From the NCBI GenBank assembly GCA_029931535.1, contig JAQPZY010001498.1, positions 1,202,501-1,266,500 on the forward strand: a stretch of 64,000 nt of DNA, read 5' to 3'. The position numbers were made by a program, and so were the translations under genes. The first letter of the stretch is position 1; the number at the start of each line of letters is the position of its first letter. The notes under the pieces are model-generated. The model ran no database searches and was not told the origin of the DNA. It saw nothing but the letters and a program-made list of their open reading frames with translations. Source of the DNA: Margaritifera margaritifera. Its lineage: Eukaryota > Mollusca > Bivalvia > Unionida > Margaritiferidae. Positions 44,745 to 55,179 of this stretch are shown piece by piece.

Positions 44745-45596
44745 ATTGTATTACGACTCTAGGGGTAATGTAACAGAATAAAAGACACAAACAAGCTTTC
44801 AAGATTAAAATGCAAATCTTTAATTTCCTAAAATATTAAAAGAATTAAAATAGTTCAACAAATAATCAAAGTGAAAGAATTAAAATAACTTACAGTATAG
44901 AATATCCTAAAAGTCCTAAATTGTTTTAAAGTTCACTTCCTGATGTTAATCCAAATAATCCGGATGTGGTATTCTGAATGAAAAAGCCTGCACTGTGTTG
45001 AAGTAGATAAGTTCTTATTAAATCCAAAATAATCCTTGCAAGTCTGGAATCTCACAAGTTTTAGAATAATGTCCGATAATTCCACGGAGCTGTATAGTAA
45101 TTCAGATGAATTACTAATTAAATAAATTCCACACTGAACTGAATAATTTCAATAACCTCTCTTCGTTCAAGCAATTGTAAAGAATGATAATTCCCAAGAT
45201 TATTCCCTATATATCTTTACTAAGTGCGCAGAATTAAAAGGGAATATCCTTTCTCCGTCTTTAATAATATGGTATTTCAAAATAACACAACCCTCTAAGA
45301 ACCAATCAGGAACTAGGTTACGCGTCATTTACCCAAAGGTCTAGTGTACTAAAATCTTAAAGAGTAAACATAATATTGATTCAGAATGGAATGTGACCTT
45401 TCAATGTTGATTTCCAAAAATACAGAGTTAGGTCGACTTCATTTTCCCGCGCAACTGATTATGTGACCACTTATTGATCGAGCAGTAGTCGTATCTATAC
45501 ATATATGCTAACCGCTATTCATAATAAAAACAGAGATCATAAATTAGTAAATTAAATCATTATAAAAAAAGTAGAGGCATGATTCCGTAACAATTG
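44745..45596. mobile_element. Solo-LTR-like element, copy 2 (844 bp, 4-bp TSD), inside the polymerase gene
   Basis: 44,749-45,592, flanked by ATTG on both sides (44,745-44,748; 45,593-45,596). Homologous to 29,211-30,083. The coding frame of the polymerase is continuous on either side of the empty site, so the insertion went into an intact stretch of coding sequence. The inserted sequence carries no open gene. Confidence 0.8.
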
Positions 45597-46584
45597 GTAG
45601 TACTTATAAGTATAATCCATTATGCGGAAGCTCATATTTGGAACTGCCAGCCAAACGTAAATGCAGTCAAAGTTGTGTCAACGTCAAAAATAAGGACAAG
45701 TGTTTTATGTGGGCTGTGTTGTCTGCACTGTATCCTGCAAACATAAATAAGCAACTACACCACATATGAGAATACATTAAATTTTACACAAATAAATTTT
45801 CCTGTTCAGATCAATGACGTGCCAACATTTGAAAACTTAAACAATATTTCTGTCAATGTCTTTGGCGTGGAAAATGGTAAAATGTATCCGCTGCATATTT
45901 CTTCAGTTACTATCAATGGCAACATTGTTGCTGAAGTTGATTTGCTTTACATTCATAAAGACACTAAGGATGGCCACTATTGCTGAATCAAGAATATTTT
46001 TAGATTGAGTAATGGACAATACAACAATCACCAGCACAAACTATTTTACTGCAGAAAATGTCTTCATGGTTTTACACGCAAGGACTTGCTTGATGAGCAT
46101 GGCCAAAACTGCATCAATATCATATGAGCTATCATGCCAAACAAAAATAATAATACTACACATTCAAAAATTTCTGCTGCTTGACAAAAGTTCCATTTGT
46201 TATTTATGCTGATTTTGAAGCACTCACTTTTCCAATTGATGGTGCAAACAATAATCCAAATTCTTCTTTTACCAGAAAGTACCAAGAGCATGTTCCTTGC
46301 AGCTACTCATACAAGCTGGTCTGCATTATTGATGCTCTAAGTAAGCCAATAAAATTGTATTGTGGTGCTGACTGCGGAGAACATTTCATAAAAGGTTTTG
46401 TTGCCAAAGTAGATAATGTGAGCAGCACTGTTTCAGCAAAAATGACTTTTACTCCAGAAGATAGAGAAAACTTTTTGAAAACTGAGTCGTGTTGGATCTT
46501 TGAACTGGCAGAGTACGTGATCATTGTCATTTTACTGTAAAGTATCATGGCGCCGCTCATGACAAGTGCAATCTTCATTTGAAA

Positions 46585-46906
46585 CACCAGAATTTATTCC
46601 AGTGGTGTTGCATAATCTTCATGGTTATGATTCACATCTAATCATAAAGCATTTTGGAAAGCTTTCTGAAAATATAACTACTATACCAAATAACATGGAG
46701 CACTCTATGTCATTTTCGCTTGGCCAGCTGTGCTTTATTTGATAACACCAGAATTTATTCCAGTGGTGTTGCATAATCTTCGTGGTTATGATTCACATCT
46801 TATCATAAAGCATTTTGGAAAGTTTTCTGAAAATATAACTACTATACCAAATAACATGGAGCACTATATGTCATTGTCGCTTGGCCAACTGTGCTTTATT
46901 GACAGT
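46585..46906 (+). repeat. 161-bp tandem duplication in polymerase B exonuclease region
   Basis: CACCAGAATTTATTCCAGTG starts at 46,585 and again at 46,746; the two copies differ by only a few substitutions to their ends (..GCTTGGCCA(G/A)CTGTGCTTTATT). Since 161 is not a multiple of three, the duplication breaks the frame. It doubles the exo II motif. Confidence 0.95.
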
Positions 46907-48469
46907 CTTGAATTTGTATCTAAAAACAGATGTATTGCTGCTTACAGATGTATTTGAAAACTTTTTAAATATCTGCATGCTCTATTACAAGTTGGAATCT
47001 GCTTGGTACTATTCAAGTCCTGGCTTGTTGTGTGATGCTGCGCATAAGTTGTCAAAGGTAAAGTTAGAGTTGCTCAGTGACATTTACATGTTTCATTTTA
47101 TCGAAAAAGGTATTCATGGGGGAATCTCAATCATTACAAACAGACATTCTGTGGCCAACAACAAGTATCTGCCAAATTATGATTCTGCGCAGGAGTCAAA
47201 ACATATCATTTATCTTGATCTCAATAATCTTTATGGTAGGGAGATGTCTCAAACGTTGCCTGTGGGTTATTTCTCATGGCTGATTCCAGAATATTTTACA
47301 GAAAAATTGCTGCAGAGTAATGGCGACACTAGTTACATTTTAGAGGTAGATCTTGCCTATCCTGATAGCTTAAATTACTTACATAATGATTATACAATAG
47401 CATCAGAAAACATACCAGTGGATAATTCTATGCCAAGTCCTCATATTCTCTCACTCAAAGAAAAACTTGGCATTGCCAATTTTAATGTTCCAAAATTTAT
47501 TCCAAATCTGATGGATAAAATGCACTTCATTACAGAAATCTAAAACAATGTCTGGAGTTTGGTTTGCAGTTAATCAGAATACATCGTGTATTAAATTTTA
47601 AACAAGAAGACTGGTTGAAAACTTACATCGACTTTAACACAGCAAAAAGAATTGCAGTAATAAATGACTTCGAAAAGGATTTCTTCAAGTTGATGAATAA
47701 TTCTGTCTTTGGCAAAACTATGGAAAATATCAGAAAGCGCGTCAATATGGAACTGGTCAATGATCAAAAGTGTAGAGATAAATTAGTTGTGGCACCAACT
47801 TTTGCAGCAATAAAAATATTTGATGAAAATTTAGTGACAATTCATAAAAAAAAGACTTATTTGATGCTAAAAAAACCTATTTACTGTGGTTTTACTGTAT
47901 TAGAACTTTCAAAGTGACATATGTATAAGTTTCATTATAACCAAGTCAAAGCAAAGTATGGCAACAAAACCAAATTACTTTTTACTGATACCTATTCGCT
48001 ACGAGATTGCAACAGAAGAGGTCTATGCAGATATGTTTACCTCAGAAGAATTGACTTTTCTGATTATCCACGTGACAGCAGATTTTACGATGCAAGCAAC
48101 AAAACGGGTATAGGCAAGTTTAAACATGAGGCTTCATTTAATCTGATTGCAGAGTTTGTTAAATACTCTCACACACAATGACTCTAAGAGTGCTATCTGG
48201 AGAAAAACATTACGTACGGATGAATACAATCAGATCAAATCACCACGTTTTGCATACTTTAACGCTAAACAAAATTGGGCAATCTGCATATGATAACAAA
48301 AGATATGTCATGGAAGATGGCGTAAACACTTTGGCTTATGGTAATTTCAGAATATAAAAAAAAATGCTTATCTTTTTAGAGAACTAAACATAATCTCAAA
48401 ACAAAACTTATGCCAGTGTAACAAAACAAAATGAAAACCAAACATTGCAAATTGGTGAATAAGATTTAT

Positions 48470-48890
48470 TTCTTATGCCACTGCAACAAAGAATAGCTCT
48501 AAGGCTTGTACCAAGTGATATTTCAGCTTTAAGCAAGGATGAAAATATTTCTCGCTCTCCAGTTTCTAAGTTTGTTGTTTCTACAGGGTGTGCTGTCTTT
48601 TTATGTTTTCCAACTCAACTGTGCAAATTATTTATTTGTCGTGTAACAGCTTCTAAGTTTGCGATCCTGTTATCACATTTATTTCCATTACACTGATCAA
48701 TGACAAGAACTCTTGGTATGATTCCAAGAAAGCACTCAAATACAAATCGATGTGCTCTCAATATTATCTGGCATGTATCTGTGCTAGTAACTGCAATGTG
48801 GATGTAGCCATTATTGTCAGGATTTTTGGCAAGATTATTTTGATGCAAAACATGTCTTTCGTCTCCGCTTTCATTAAATTGCTTCAAACA
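48470..48890 (-). pseudogene. HNH homing-endonuclease-like gene with NUMOD-type tail
   Basis: On the minus strand the 90-codon frame (48,615-48,887) reads NNGYIHIAVTSTDTCQIILR, AHRFVFECFLGIIPRVLVID and then QCNGNKCDNRIANLEAVT. This is the HNH_3 layout (first His in AHR; family DH.NGNK..NR..NLE.VT), with the central His of the second motif now Gln. After an in-frame TGA, the same frame continues with VETTNLETGEREIFSSLLKA and LGTSLRAILCCSG, a NUMOD1-like DNA-binding repeat. HNH genes of this sort occur in giant-virus and Polinton-type genomes. It is convergent with the polymerase, at the right end of the element. Confidence 0.6.
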
Positions 48891-49050
48891 AGTTGTGGAC
48901 GTGATTTCAGGCCATTATATATACGTATCTTTATCTCTCTAATTCAACATTCATTATGCTTGAAGACAAAATTAATTGCACACTGATATAGAGAACAGAA
49001 TTATGTAAACATCAATGTATGCCAACATAAATCTGCAGCCTCCTAATTGG
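48891..49050. other. Probable right flank of the Polinton relic
   Basis: No coding signal. No inverted match to the sequence left of 32,687 could be found, so the true element end is not defined. Confidence 0.3.
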
Positions 49051-49115
49051 TAGTAGGCCATTCTCGAAAACACTAGTATGATTTTTCAGGTGAGGCCAAA
49101 AAACAAGTCGGCTGT
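49051..49115. mobile_element. Partial copy of the 52.26-kb fold-back MITE
   Basis: TAGTAGGCCATTCTCGAAAA and the following CACTAGTATGATTTTTCAGG TGAGG match the left half of the element at 52,258-52,382, with a 10-bp internal deletion. The right arm is missing. Confidence 0.6.
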
Positions 49116-50300
49116 GGCCATATGTGCACATTTTGAAAAAACAAAAATTAACATTTTTGCAAAAGCCTAGTCTCAGACTGGGTGCTAGCCCTGCCAAATA
49201 TTTTAGTTCCTCATCAGATAAGGAACTTATCAGAATTTGCTATCCACCTGCACCCGGTCGCTAGTGTGAATGACTTCGGAAGTGGGTTTTTAGCCCATAA
49301 CCTTTTCCTCCCTGCAACATCTTTGGTTTTATTTGTGGTCGTCTCTTAGCCCGTCCCAGCATATATAGCTGGTTAGAACTGTAGAGACGACCCCGCATAA
49401 ATTTCAAAAGTACCCGAAGGTTTTAGTATTCGTTTATATAATTAATTTTGGTTGCGTTTCTTCTAGGTTTTGTTTCCTAGTTGTTCAAGTTATCTAGTGT
49501 TCAGGGTTTCTGGGTCCGTACTTTCCTCCCTTCAGGTATTTCCTGTTGGGCTGATTTCCTTTCCTTTCCACCCTGAGTGAGTTTCTAATCCAAAGTGACC
49601 TCCGCCCCGAGGTCTTGTTTGAGTTTATTAAGTTTGGTTTTCTTTATAATGTTTATGTTGTAGATTTATTTTTTGGGCTTTTTGTCAAATTTGCAGAGTT
49701 ATATTCTAATTTTTATTTATATTGGTGTATGTGGGTGTGGTGGCTTACCTGTCACCATGTAGCTTCTTTCTCTCCCGTTATTAGTTTGTTATCTTTTGGT
49801 TAGTTTTTCAATATTAGTTTTCAAGTATATTATTAAAGTTATTTGGTTGCCCTGCATATGTGAAGGTTTGGTTACTCACTTCTCATCTTAAAGTGATGCA
49901 TGCGGAAGGGATTTGCTTGCATTCCTCTCATAGGTGGATTGTTAGCAAACCAGACATATACAAGGGCAGCTGTTAATATATTAGCATGTTTTTTTATATT
50001 TGTTAGAGTTATTGTTATAGTTAGTTATATATTGCATGTTATTTATGTTATTCATATTTGTATAATATTTGTATCATTGATATATATATATTTTTTTTTT
50101 TTATTTTTTTTTTATTTTTTTTTAATTTTTTTAATTTTTTTACTAAATATTTGTTAATATATCTGCTAATAAAGGACAAATGTTTATGTTTGATGTTTTC
50201 TGTTATGATTTGTCATAGGCTGTAGAGGGGAGATGTTTTTCCTCTTTCCGTCATTTTGCTGGCATTCTTCGTTATTTTGCAGGCTTTCTTCTTCTTCCGA
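49116..50300. other. Non-coding stretch 3' of the gag-like gene (read on the minus strand)
   Basis: No open gene is seen. It has a strong nested hairpin at 49,338-49,392 and a T-rich run (50,088-50,145), which is an A-rich run on the strand of the neighbouring gag-like gene and could be near its 3' end. Confidence 0.4.
49338..49392. other. Nested inverted repeat / potential RNA hairpin
   Basis: GGTCGTCTCT (49,338-49,347) pairs perfectly with AGAGACGACC (49,383-49,392). Inside, CCAGC and GCTGG around ATATATA form a second stem. The stem is far stronger than its AT-rich surroundings would give by chance. Function unknown. Confidence 0.6.
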
Positions 50301-50304
50301 TGAT

Positions 50305-51572
50305 TTAAATATGTACCAATCTATAGTACTCTTTATTCATTTTTTTAGCTTTCCTTCCTGATTTGTTTTTTTTTTTCCTTCTAACCGATTCCCTTTGGGG
50401 TATTTCCATCGGTGGTTGTTTTTTTGTTGTTGTTGTTGGTACTGTAGTTGTTTGTGGTTTCTTTGGTGCCTTTTCCTGTATTATTGTTGTTGTTGTTGTT
50501 GCCTTTTCGGTGGTATTTTCTTTAATCTTTTGTTCAGCTGTGCTCTTCTCCCTTGGCAATTCTTCTCTAGTGGGAGGTCTGGCTACAGTCTGGTGTTTCT
50601 TTGTCCCTAGGTATTTGGCAACAATTTGTAAGTTTGTTATTGTTTCTTGTTCTGCTTGTTGACTTAGGTGTAGTTTCCATTCTCCGGGTGTTTTCATTAC
50701 TGGTGTCCTTATCGGCGGGTTTTGTTCCATTTCCTCCTCGTATGGTATTATCGTATCCATTTTTTCTTGTTGTTGTTGTTGTTATGAGATAGTTGATTTT
50801 GTTGGCCTTTTCGGTAGGTTTAGTTCCATTTCCTCTCGTACTTGGGGCTCTTTGTTTGTTGTACTCAGCATAGTGTTTTTTGGTTGTTGGTCTGCTGGTT
50901 CTGGTGTTTGGGGCTCCTGTGTTGGCTCTTGCTGTTGCTGTTGTATACATTTTCTCGGGCCGTGCCCCTTTCTTCCACATTTGTTGCATTTTCTGTGGAA
51001 AATGCAACCTTTGTACCATGACTTCGCCATGAAGCCGTGGATGTAGAAGAAAGGGGGGATTTTTTCTTCATTTCCTTTTAATACTTGAAGTATCCTTGCT
51101 CCCGTCTGGATTTTGACGTAGAATTTGTAGGTGGCCATTTTAAAGGATGTAACTTCCATTCCATATTTCTGATTGAATCTGTCAACTGTTGCTTGTATTG
51201 GGATTTCCCATGGGATTCCCGTTATGTAGACATCTACTAGTTTGGATTTTATCTCTCTTACTATTGGTGGTGGTACAAATACTTTTGCTTGATTTTGGCA
51301 ATTGTCAGGGTACTTCTGTTTATGAGTGGTTTGTCTCCCCACGGATGTATTATCAGGGTGCCTTTTCCGCCCCATAATAAAGCTGCAATATCATCAGTAT
51401 TTACCCCTGACGCTTGTAAGGTGGCGAGTGTTTCTGCACAGCTCGGTTGTTCATTTGGCAGGCAGTGGGATATATCCAGTCCCTGTACACCTGGTCTTCG
51501 TTCTGCCACGAGCTTTCCACCCTGATTTGTAAAGACAGGCTTCGCGCTGAAATATTTCTCCTGCACGGGCAT
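50305..51572 (-). pseudogene. Zinc-knuckle gag/ORF1-like gene with one frameshift and one stop
   Basis: Reads right to left. The 103-codon frame from ATG 51,570-51,572 covers an N-terminal part (RPGVQGLDISHCLPNEQPSC; GGKGTLIIHPWGDKPLINRS) and shifts near 51,290 into the 197-codon frame. That frame has an RRM-like segment (LVDVYITGIPWEIPIQATVD), a full knuckle CNKCGRKGHGPRKC (CX2CX4HX4C), then Gln/Pro/Thr-rich tracts. A TAA at 50,782-50,784 interrupts a CAA run in the same frame; the frame then continues to a TAA at 50,305, ending in a basic VRRKKKNKSGRKAKKM tail. Total ~420 codons. The layout resembles a retroelement nucleic-acid-binding protein; no RT, protease or integrase is next to it. 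Confidence 0.6.
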
Positions 51573-51609
51573 TTTGCTTTCTTTTGTCTTGTGTTGTTTT
51601 CAAAATGCG

Positions 51610-51775
51610 TATAAGTCATACGATATTGTTTTCACAAATGTTATTCACAAAGTATAAATGTCACAAGATGTAGTTTTGCAAGAAAATGTCATGATACATA
51701 AAAATCACACGATATTGTTTTCACTCAATAAAAAGGTCACGATGCATGAGAGTCACAAGATATAGTTCACATGTA
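51610..51775. repeat. Imperfect tandem repeat (~88 bp) upstream of the gag-like gene
   Basis: (A/T)CA(T/C)ACGATATTGTTTTCAC occurs at about 51,616 and 51,703, with TCACAAGAT(G/A)TAG units between. It lies in the 5' region of the minus-strand gene. Confidence 0.6.
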
Positions 51776-52257
51776 ATAATTTTTGTTCAAAATGTTCATT
51801 TTTTCTTCAGTATTTCAGTGTAGTAGTATTCATCAGTATTATACTTAACGAGAGGGGGATGTTTCTTCTCCGGTGGCTCCGGTAGATTTACGGGCTGTCT
51901 GCTTTGTGCGTGCCATTGTCCGACAATGTGTGTACAACTTTCCTTCGCAAGTATAACTGTAAGAATCAACATCTTTGGTTGTGTTCACATCGGAAGTTAA
52001 GGCAGACCCTCTAACCGTCCCAGCCCGAATGTCATGGCAGAGTGGCCAACCCCGTGAGACACCAGACCTTGTAACAGCTGTCTATACATAGACTTCAATT
52101 TATATATAAATCAGTCCTATTATACTATGTTTCGAAGTTTATGGCGTAGGCAAATTTGCATTCTTGTGTACCTAAATATAGATGCAATGAAGGGAATTAA
52201 CTCATGTCATATTTCCACCGAACCGGTGTGCATTAATAAAAGGCTAATTATAACAAC
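51776..52257. other. Non-coding stretch
   Basis: No gene. ACATCTTTGGTT and CCGTCCCAGC, at 51,969 and 52,016, recur in the same order at 49,317 and 49,351, a weak hint of flanking direct repeats. Confidence 0.35.
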
Positions 52258-52382
52258 AGTAGTATGTAGAAAGGCCATTCTTGAAAACACACGTATGATT
52301 TTTCAGGTGAGGCTGACCGTGAGCGAGGCCGAGACTGGAAGATCATACACGTGTTTTCGTAACAGCTTTTCTACATACTACT
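52258..52382. mobile_element. Fold-back MITE, 125 bp
   Basis: Perfect 15-bp outer inverted repeats AGTAGTATGTAGAAA / TTTCTACATACTACT, with further inner pairing (AAAACACACGTATGAT against ATCATACACGTGTTTT). A half copy is at 49,051. No coding capacity; such elements move with a transposase supplied elsewhere. Confidence 0.85.
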
Positions 52383-52449
52383 CATTTCCACACAATAATT
52401 ACGTCCATATAACCCCACATATAAGTCAACATTAAAAATCTTATGGTCA

Positions 52450-52530
52450 TACAGTAAAACCTGTCTTGAGAAACCACCCCTTGTGCCAACAACAAATGCT
52501 CGCTCAAGACAGGTGATCTATCATAACAGG
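52450..52530. mobile_element. Fold-back MITE (copy 2 of the 32.44-kb family)
   Basis: ACAGTAAAACCTGTCTTGAG and CTCAAGACAGG(T) form inverted arms at 52,451-52,470 and 52,502-52,513; related to 32,439-32,606. Confidence 0.55.
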
Positions 52531-52624
52531 TATGTGCAGGAGGGTCAGTTTATCAAAATTCAATTGGGGTTAAGATGGAAAAATACTCATAATTACTGTA
52601 CATATATTGTATTCTTTACTCACA

Positions 52625-52991
52625 ATTTTAGTTAAAATATTACATGCATTCGTATAAAAAAAAATTTTAATATAGCATTAACAATACATCAATTATAAAC
52701 ATTATCACTGAAGTTCACATATAAATATATGACCTGTCATGGCTTGATAAAATCAGATTTTATAATAATTCATTCAGCCTTGAATGTGCTAGGAAATTTT
52801 ACCTAACAACTTCCTTGATGAAGAAATATTTGAAATGTGGAAAGATTTTGTTCAAGAGTTTCATTACATGCATTCATACAAAAAAAATGATATAGTACTA
52901 AGAATACATCAATCATAAACATTATCACTGAAGTTCACACACACACATGAATCCCTCACACACTATACACACACACATCACATATATCCCC

Positions 52992-53043
<52 letters not shown>

Positions 53044-53190
53044 ATATATCTATGACTCATCCTGAATGGCTTGATAAAATCAGATTTCATAATAATTCCT
53101 TCAGCCTGCAATATACTAGAAAAGTTTTCCTAAGAACATCCTTTTGTTCAAGAGTTTCAGATCTTTCTTTACAAATAAAAAAATAACTTT
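52625..53190. repeat. Diverged tandem duplication around a TA microsatellite
   Basis: ACATCAAT(T/C)ATAAACATTATC plus ACTGAAGTTCACA occurs at ~52,687 and ~52,908; GGCTTGATAAAATCAGATTT occurs at 52,740 and 53,066. The second unit is expanded by CACACA and the (TA)n at 52,995-53,034. Confidence 0.75.
52995..53048. repeat. (TA)n microsatellite
   Basis: About 40 bp of pure TA, with an interrupted extension. Confidence 0.9.
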
Positions 53191-54339
53191 ATGTAAGTTG
53201 CATGAAATAAAACGAAAGCATACGAAAAACTAAAATGAGTAATTTTGCAACAGACCTTTCACAGAAAGTATTAATCATGTACAGGGCAATATTATGAATT
53301 ATTGTAAATAACATGATATGGTGTCATTCAATGAAATAAATATCTCTCATAGGAATAAAGTAATCAAATTTTATATGGTTAAGTAATTGACATGACAAAA
53401 TAATTAAGATATCAATTTGTTTTCCTAGTTCACAGGGCAAGTAAATTTTAATGATAAATAAAAATGCTCATGAAGTGGAATTTCAAAAAATTGACAACTA
53501 AAATTTTACATGCTACTCAAGATTTACACATCTGAAAAATATTCACATGGTTACATACAAATATTTCAGTTAAAAAATTATAAATTTATAAACGTTTTCA
53601 TCTTGGCATATATGACAAACTTAATTTCTAACTGACAGATTGAGCCAACCCTGAGATACATAGTACAAAATCACTCCTAGTATGCTGGATACAAGTGGTT
53701 TACTATGGTTGGTAAGGATATTCATGGTTGAGAAAACAGATACAACTGTCTTAGTAGATGAACATTTTTGGCTTTGGATTACTCCATGGGCATACAGAAC
53801 ACACAAAGTGTATCGATCATTTTTCACTCATGTCTGTGTAGTATCCACTGAAGTACACCCCACTACATAATGAAATCTCCAGGATTTACAGGTGGAGTCA
53901 GACCTTGATTGATTTATGATCTTTGATGTTACCACCTACAATAAGTTTTTTTGGTGATATAGAGGTAATCCACAAACTGGCCAGGTAGAATCCACTCTTG
54001 CAGTAGAGCTGAGTGAAAGTTACACCTGGTGAGAGAAGCACAACTACAGACAGGAGATTTCACAGGCACAGTTCATTGAACTACACTCAACAGCAACCTC
54101 CACCAGCATGAGTGAAACATGGCCAATACACTTTTGTGTGTATTGTACACATTATGTTTCTCAAACCATCATAAAAACTCCCTGGTTTAGGCTCTAAAAC
54201 CAGAGGTAAATGTGAGAAAAACAGAAAAACTACCAAAAGTTTATAAAGAATTTCCTTATACTAGTATATTGTCTACAGTTTGGAAAAAAAATTCCTGGAA
54301 ATGAAAACTACAAATCTTCCTGAAGGCTGTTCCAGAAGA

Positions 54340-54340
<1 letters not shown>
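53191..54340. other. Non-coding stretch
   Basis: AT-rich, no gene recognised; short frames at 53,621-53,870 on both strands lack signatures. Confidence 0.4.

Positions 54341-54341
<1 letters not shown>

Positions 54342-54408
<67 letters not shown>
54342..54408. repeat. (TA)n microsatellite
   Basis: About 66 bp of TA dinucleotides. Confidence 0.95.
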
Positions 54409-54410
<2 letters not shown>

Positions 54411-55170
54411 GTATATAAAATGACTAAGTGGTAAACTGTGAACATGGATAACTATGGCAGTGTATTTTTCCTAAAATATCAGATCTTAGCAATTAAAAAT
54501 AGTTAACTTACTGAACAAAAAATAGTACAGTGACATAAATGCTGAACTGAAACGAACAGTTTATTTTATTCCATTAATTTTTCAACTTATCACAATACTA
54601 TTGTATTGATGTGAACACCAAACTAGAGCTAACAAAATGCAAAACACTGAAATATACCAATGTCAGGACATGTTTAATGTTTTATATATTGCTTATGAAT
54701 AGTTTATTTATGGTGTTTCTTGATTGCAATCAACCTTGTTAAACCATATCCTCATTAAACTTAACATTGGTGAAAGTAACTAAAACTGTGATATAGAGGA
54801 AGACATGCATCAACAACCATGCTAGAGACAATGAGAAAAAATACATACTATGCCTTTGCAAACATCTACAGTAATAATGACATTTTAAACAACATTTTTA
54901 TAACTTAAATCCAACTGAAATTTTTTATTAAAAATTAAATATTTTGAGGCATCAATTCTTTTATACTGTAGGGTTACAAAAAATGTAAGATATTTTAGAT
55001 TAATATTTTAAGGCATATTTTAGTAATGCTAATTGAAAATTCACAATCATTTTAATAAAAACAATACAAATTTAGAACTTAAATAAATATTTGTTGAAAA
55101 GCAACAAATATGAACAATAGTTGCCAGAGAGAAAATCAAGCTCACCTGTACAATAATGTTTGATACTGGT
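54409..55170. other. Non-coding AT-rich stretch
   Basis: No gene, repeat or element was recognised. Confidence 0.4.
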
Positions 55171-55179
55171 GATATCTTG

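Larger units (their letters stand above)
44597..48357 (+). pseudogene. Protein-primed DNA polymerase B (Polinton type), split by an LTR
   Basis: In order: an N-terminal part to 44,748; LTR insertion 44,749-45,592; LCGSSYLELPAKRK and CFMWAVLSALYP (45,720-45,760); INDVPTFENLNNISVNVFG; a C2H2 finger (YCRKCLHGFTRKDLLDEHG); exo I YADFEAL (46,205-46,225); a Zn/HNH-like DHCHFTVKYHGAAHDKC (46,512-46,562); exo II HNLRGYDSHL (46,772-46,801); motif A DLNNLYG (~47,217); motif B NNSVFGKTM (~47,695); motif C TDTYSL (~47,983). The C-terminus, with YDNKRYVMEDGVNTLAYG, ends at TAA 48,355-48,357. Motif C has lost its second Asp (GAT to TAT), and a 161-bp tandem duplication lies over exo II. Together with several frameshifts this is a dead polymerase. 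Confidence 0.9.
32687..48890. mobile_element. Main Polinton/Maverick (adintovirus-like) relic, ~16 kb
   Basis: The block contains the defining set: FtsK/HerA packaging ATPase, double-jelly-roll major capsid protein, adenain-type protease, retroviral-type integrase and protein-primed DNA polymerase B, plus minor virion genes and a fibre-like gene. The plus strand carries most genes; 34.0-37.06 kb and the HNH relic are on the minus strand. Length fits a full element (15-20 kb). No terminal inverted repeats or flanking duplication were found, so the limits are those of recognisable coding relics. Every gene is interrupted, and an LTR insertion postdates integration. Such elements are old relatives of adintoviruses. 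Confidence 0.85.

Noticed and set aside
32687..48890. Long terminal inverted repeats of the main Polinton relic
   Set aside because: The regions left of 32,687 and right of 48,890 were compared in inverted orientation and no convincing match was seen by eye.
50363..50792. Hydrophobic Val/Cys-rich plus-strand frames
   Set aside because: Antisense of Thr/Gln-rich codons in the gag-like gene; the pattern comes from ACA/CAA runs.
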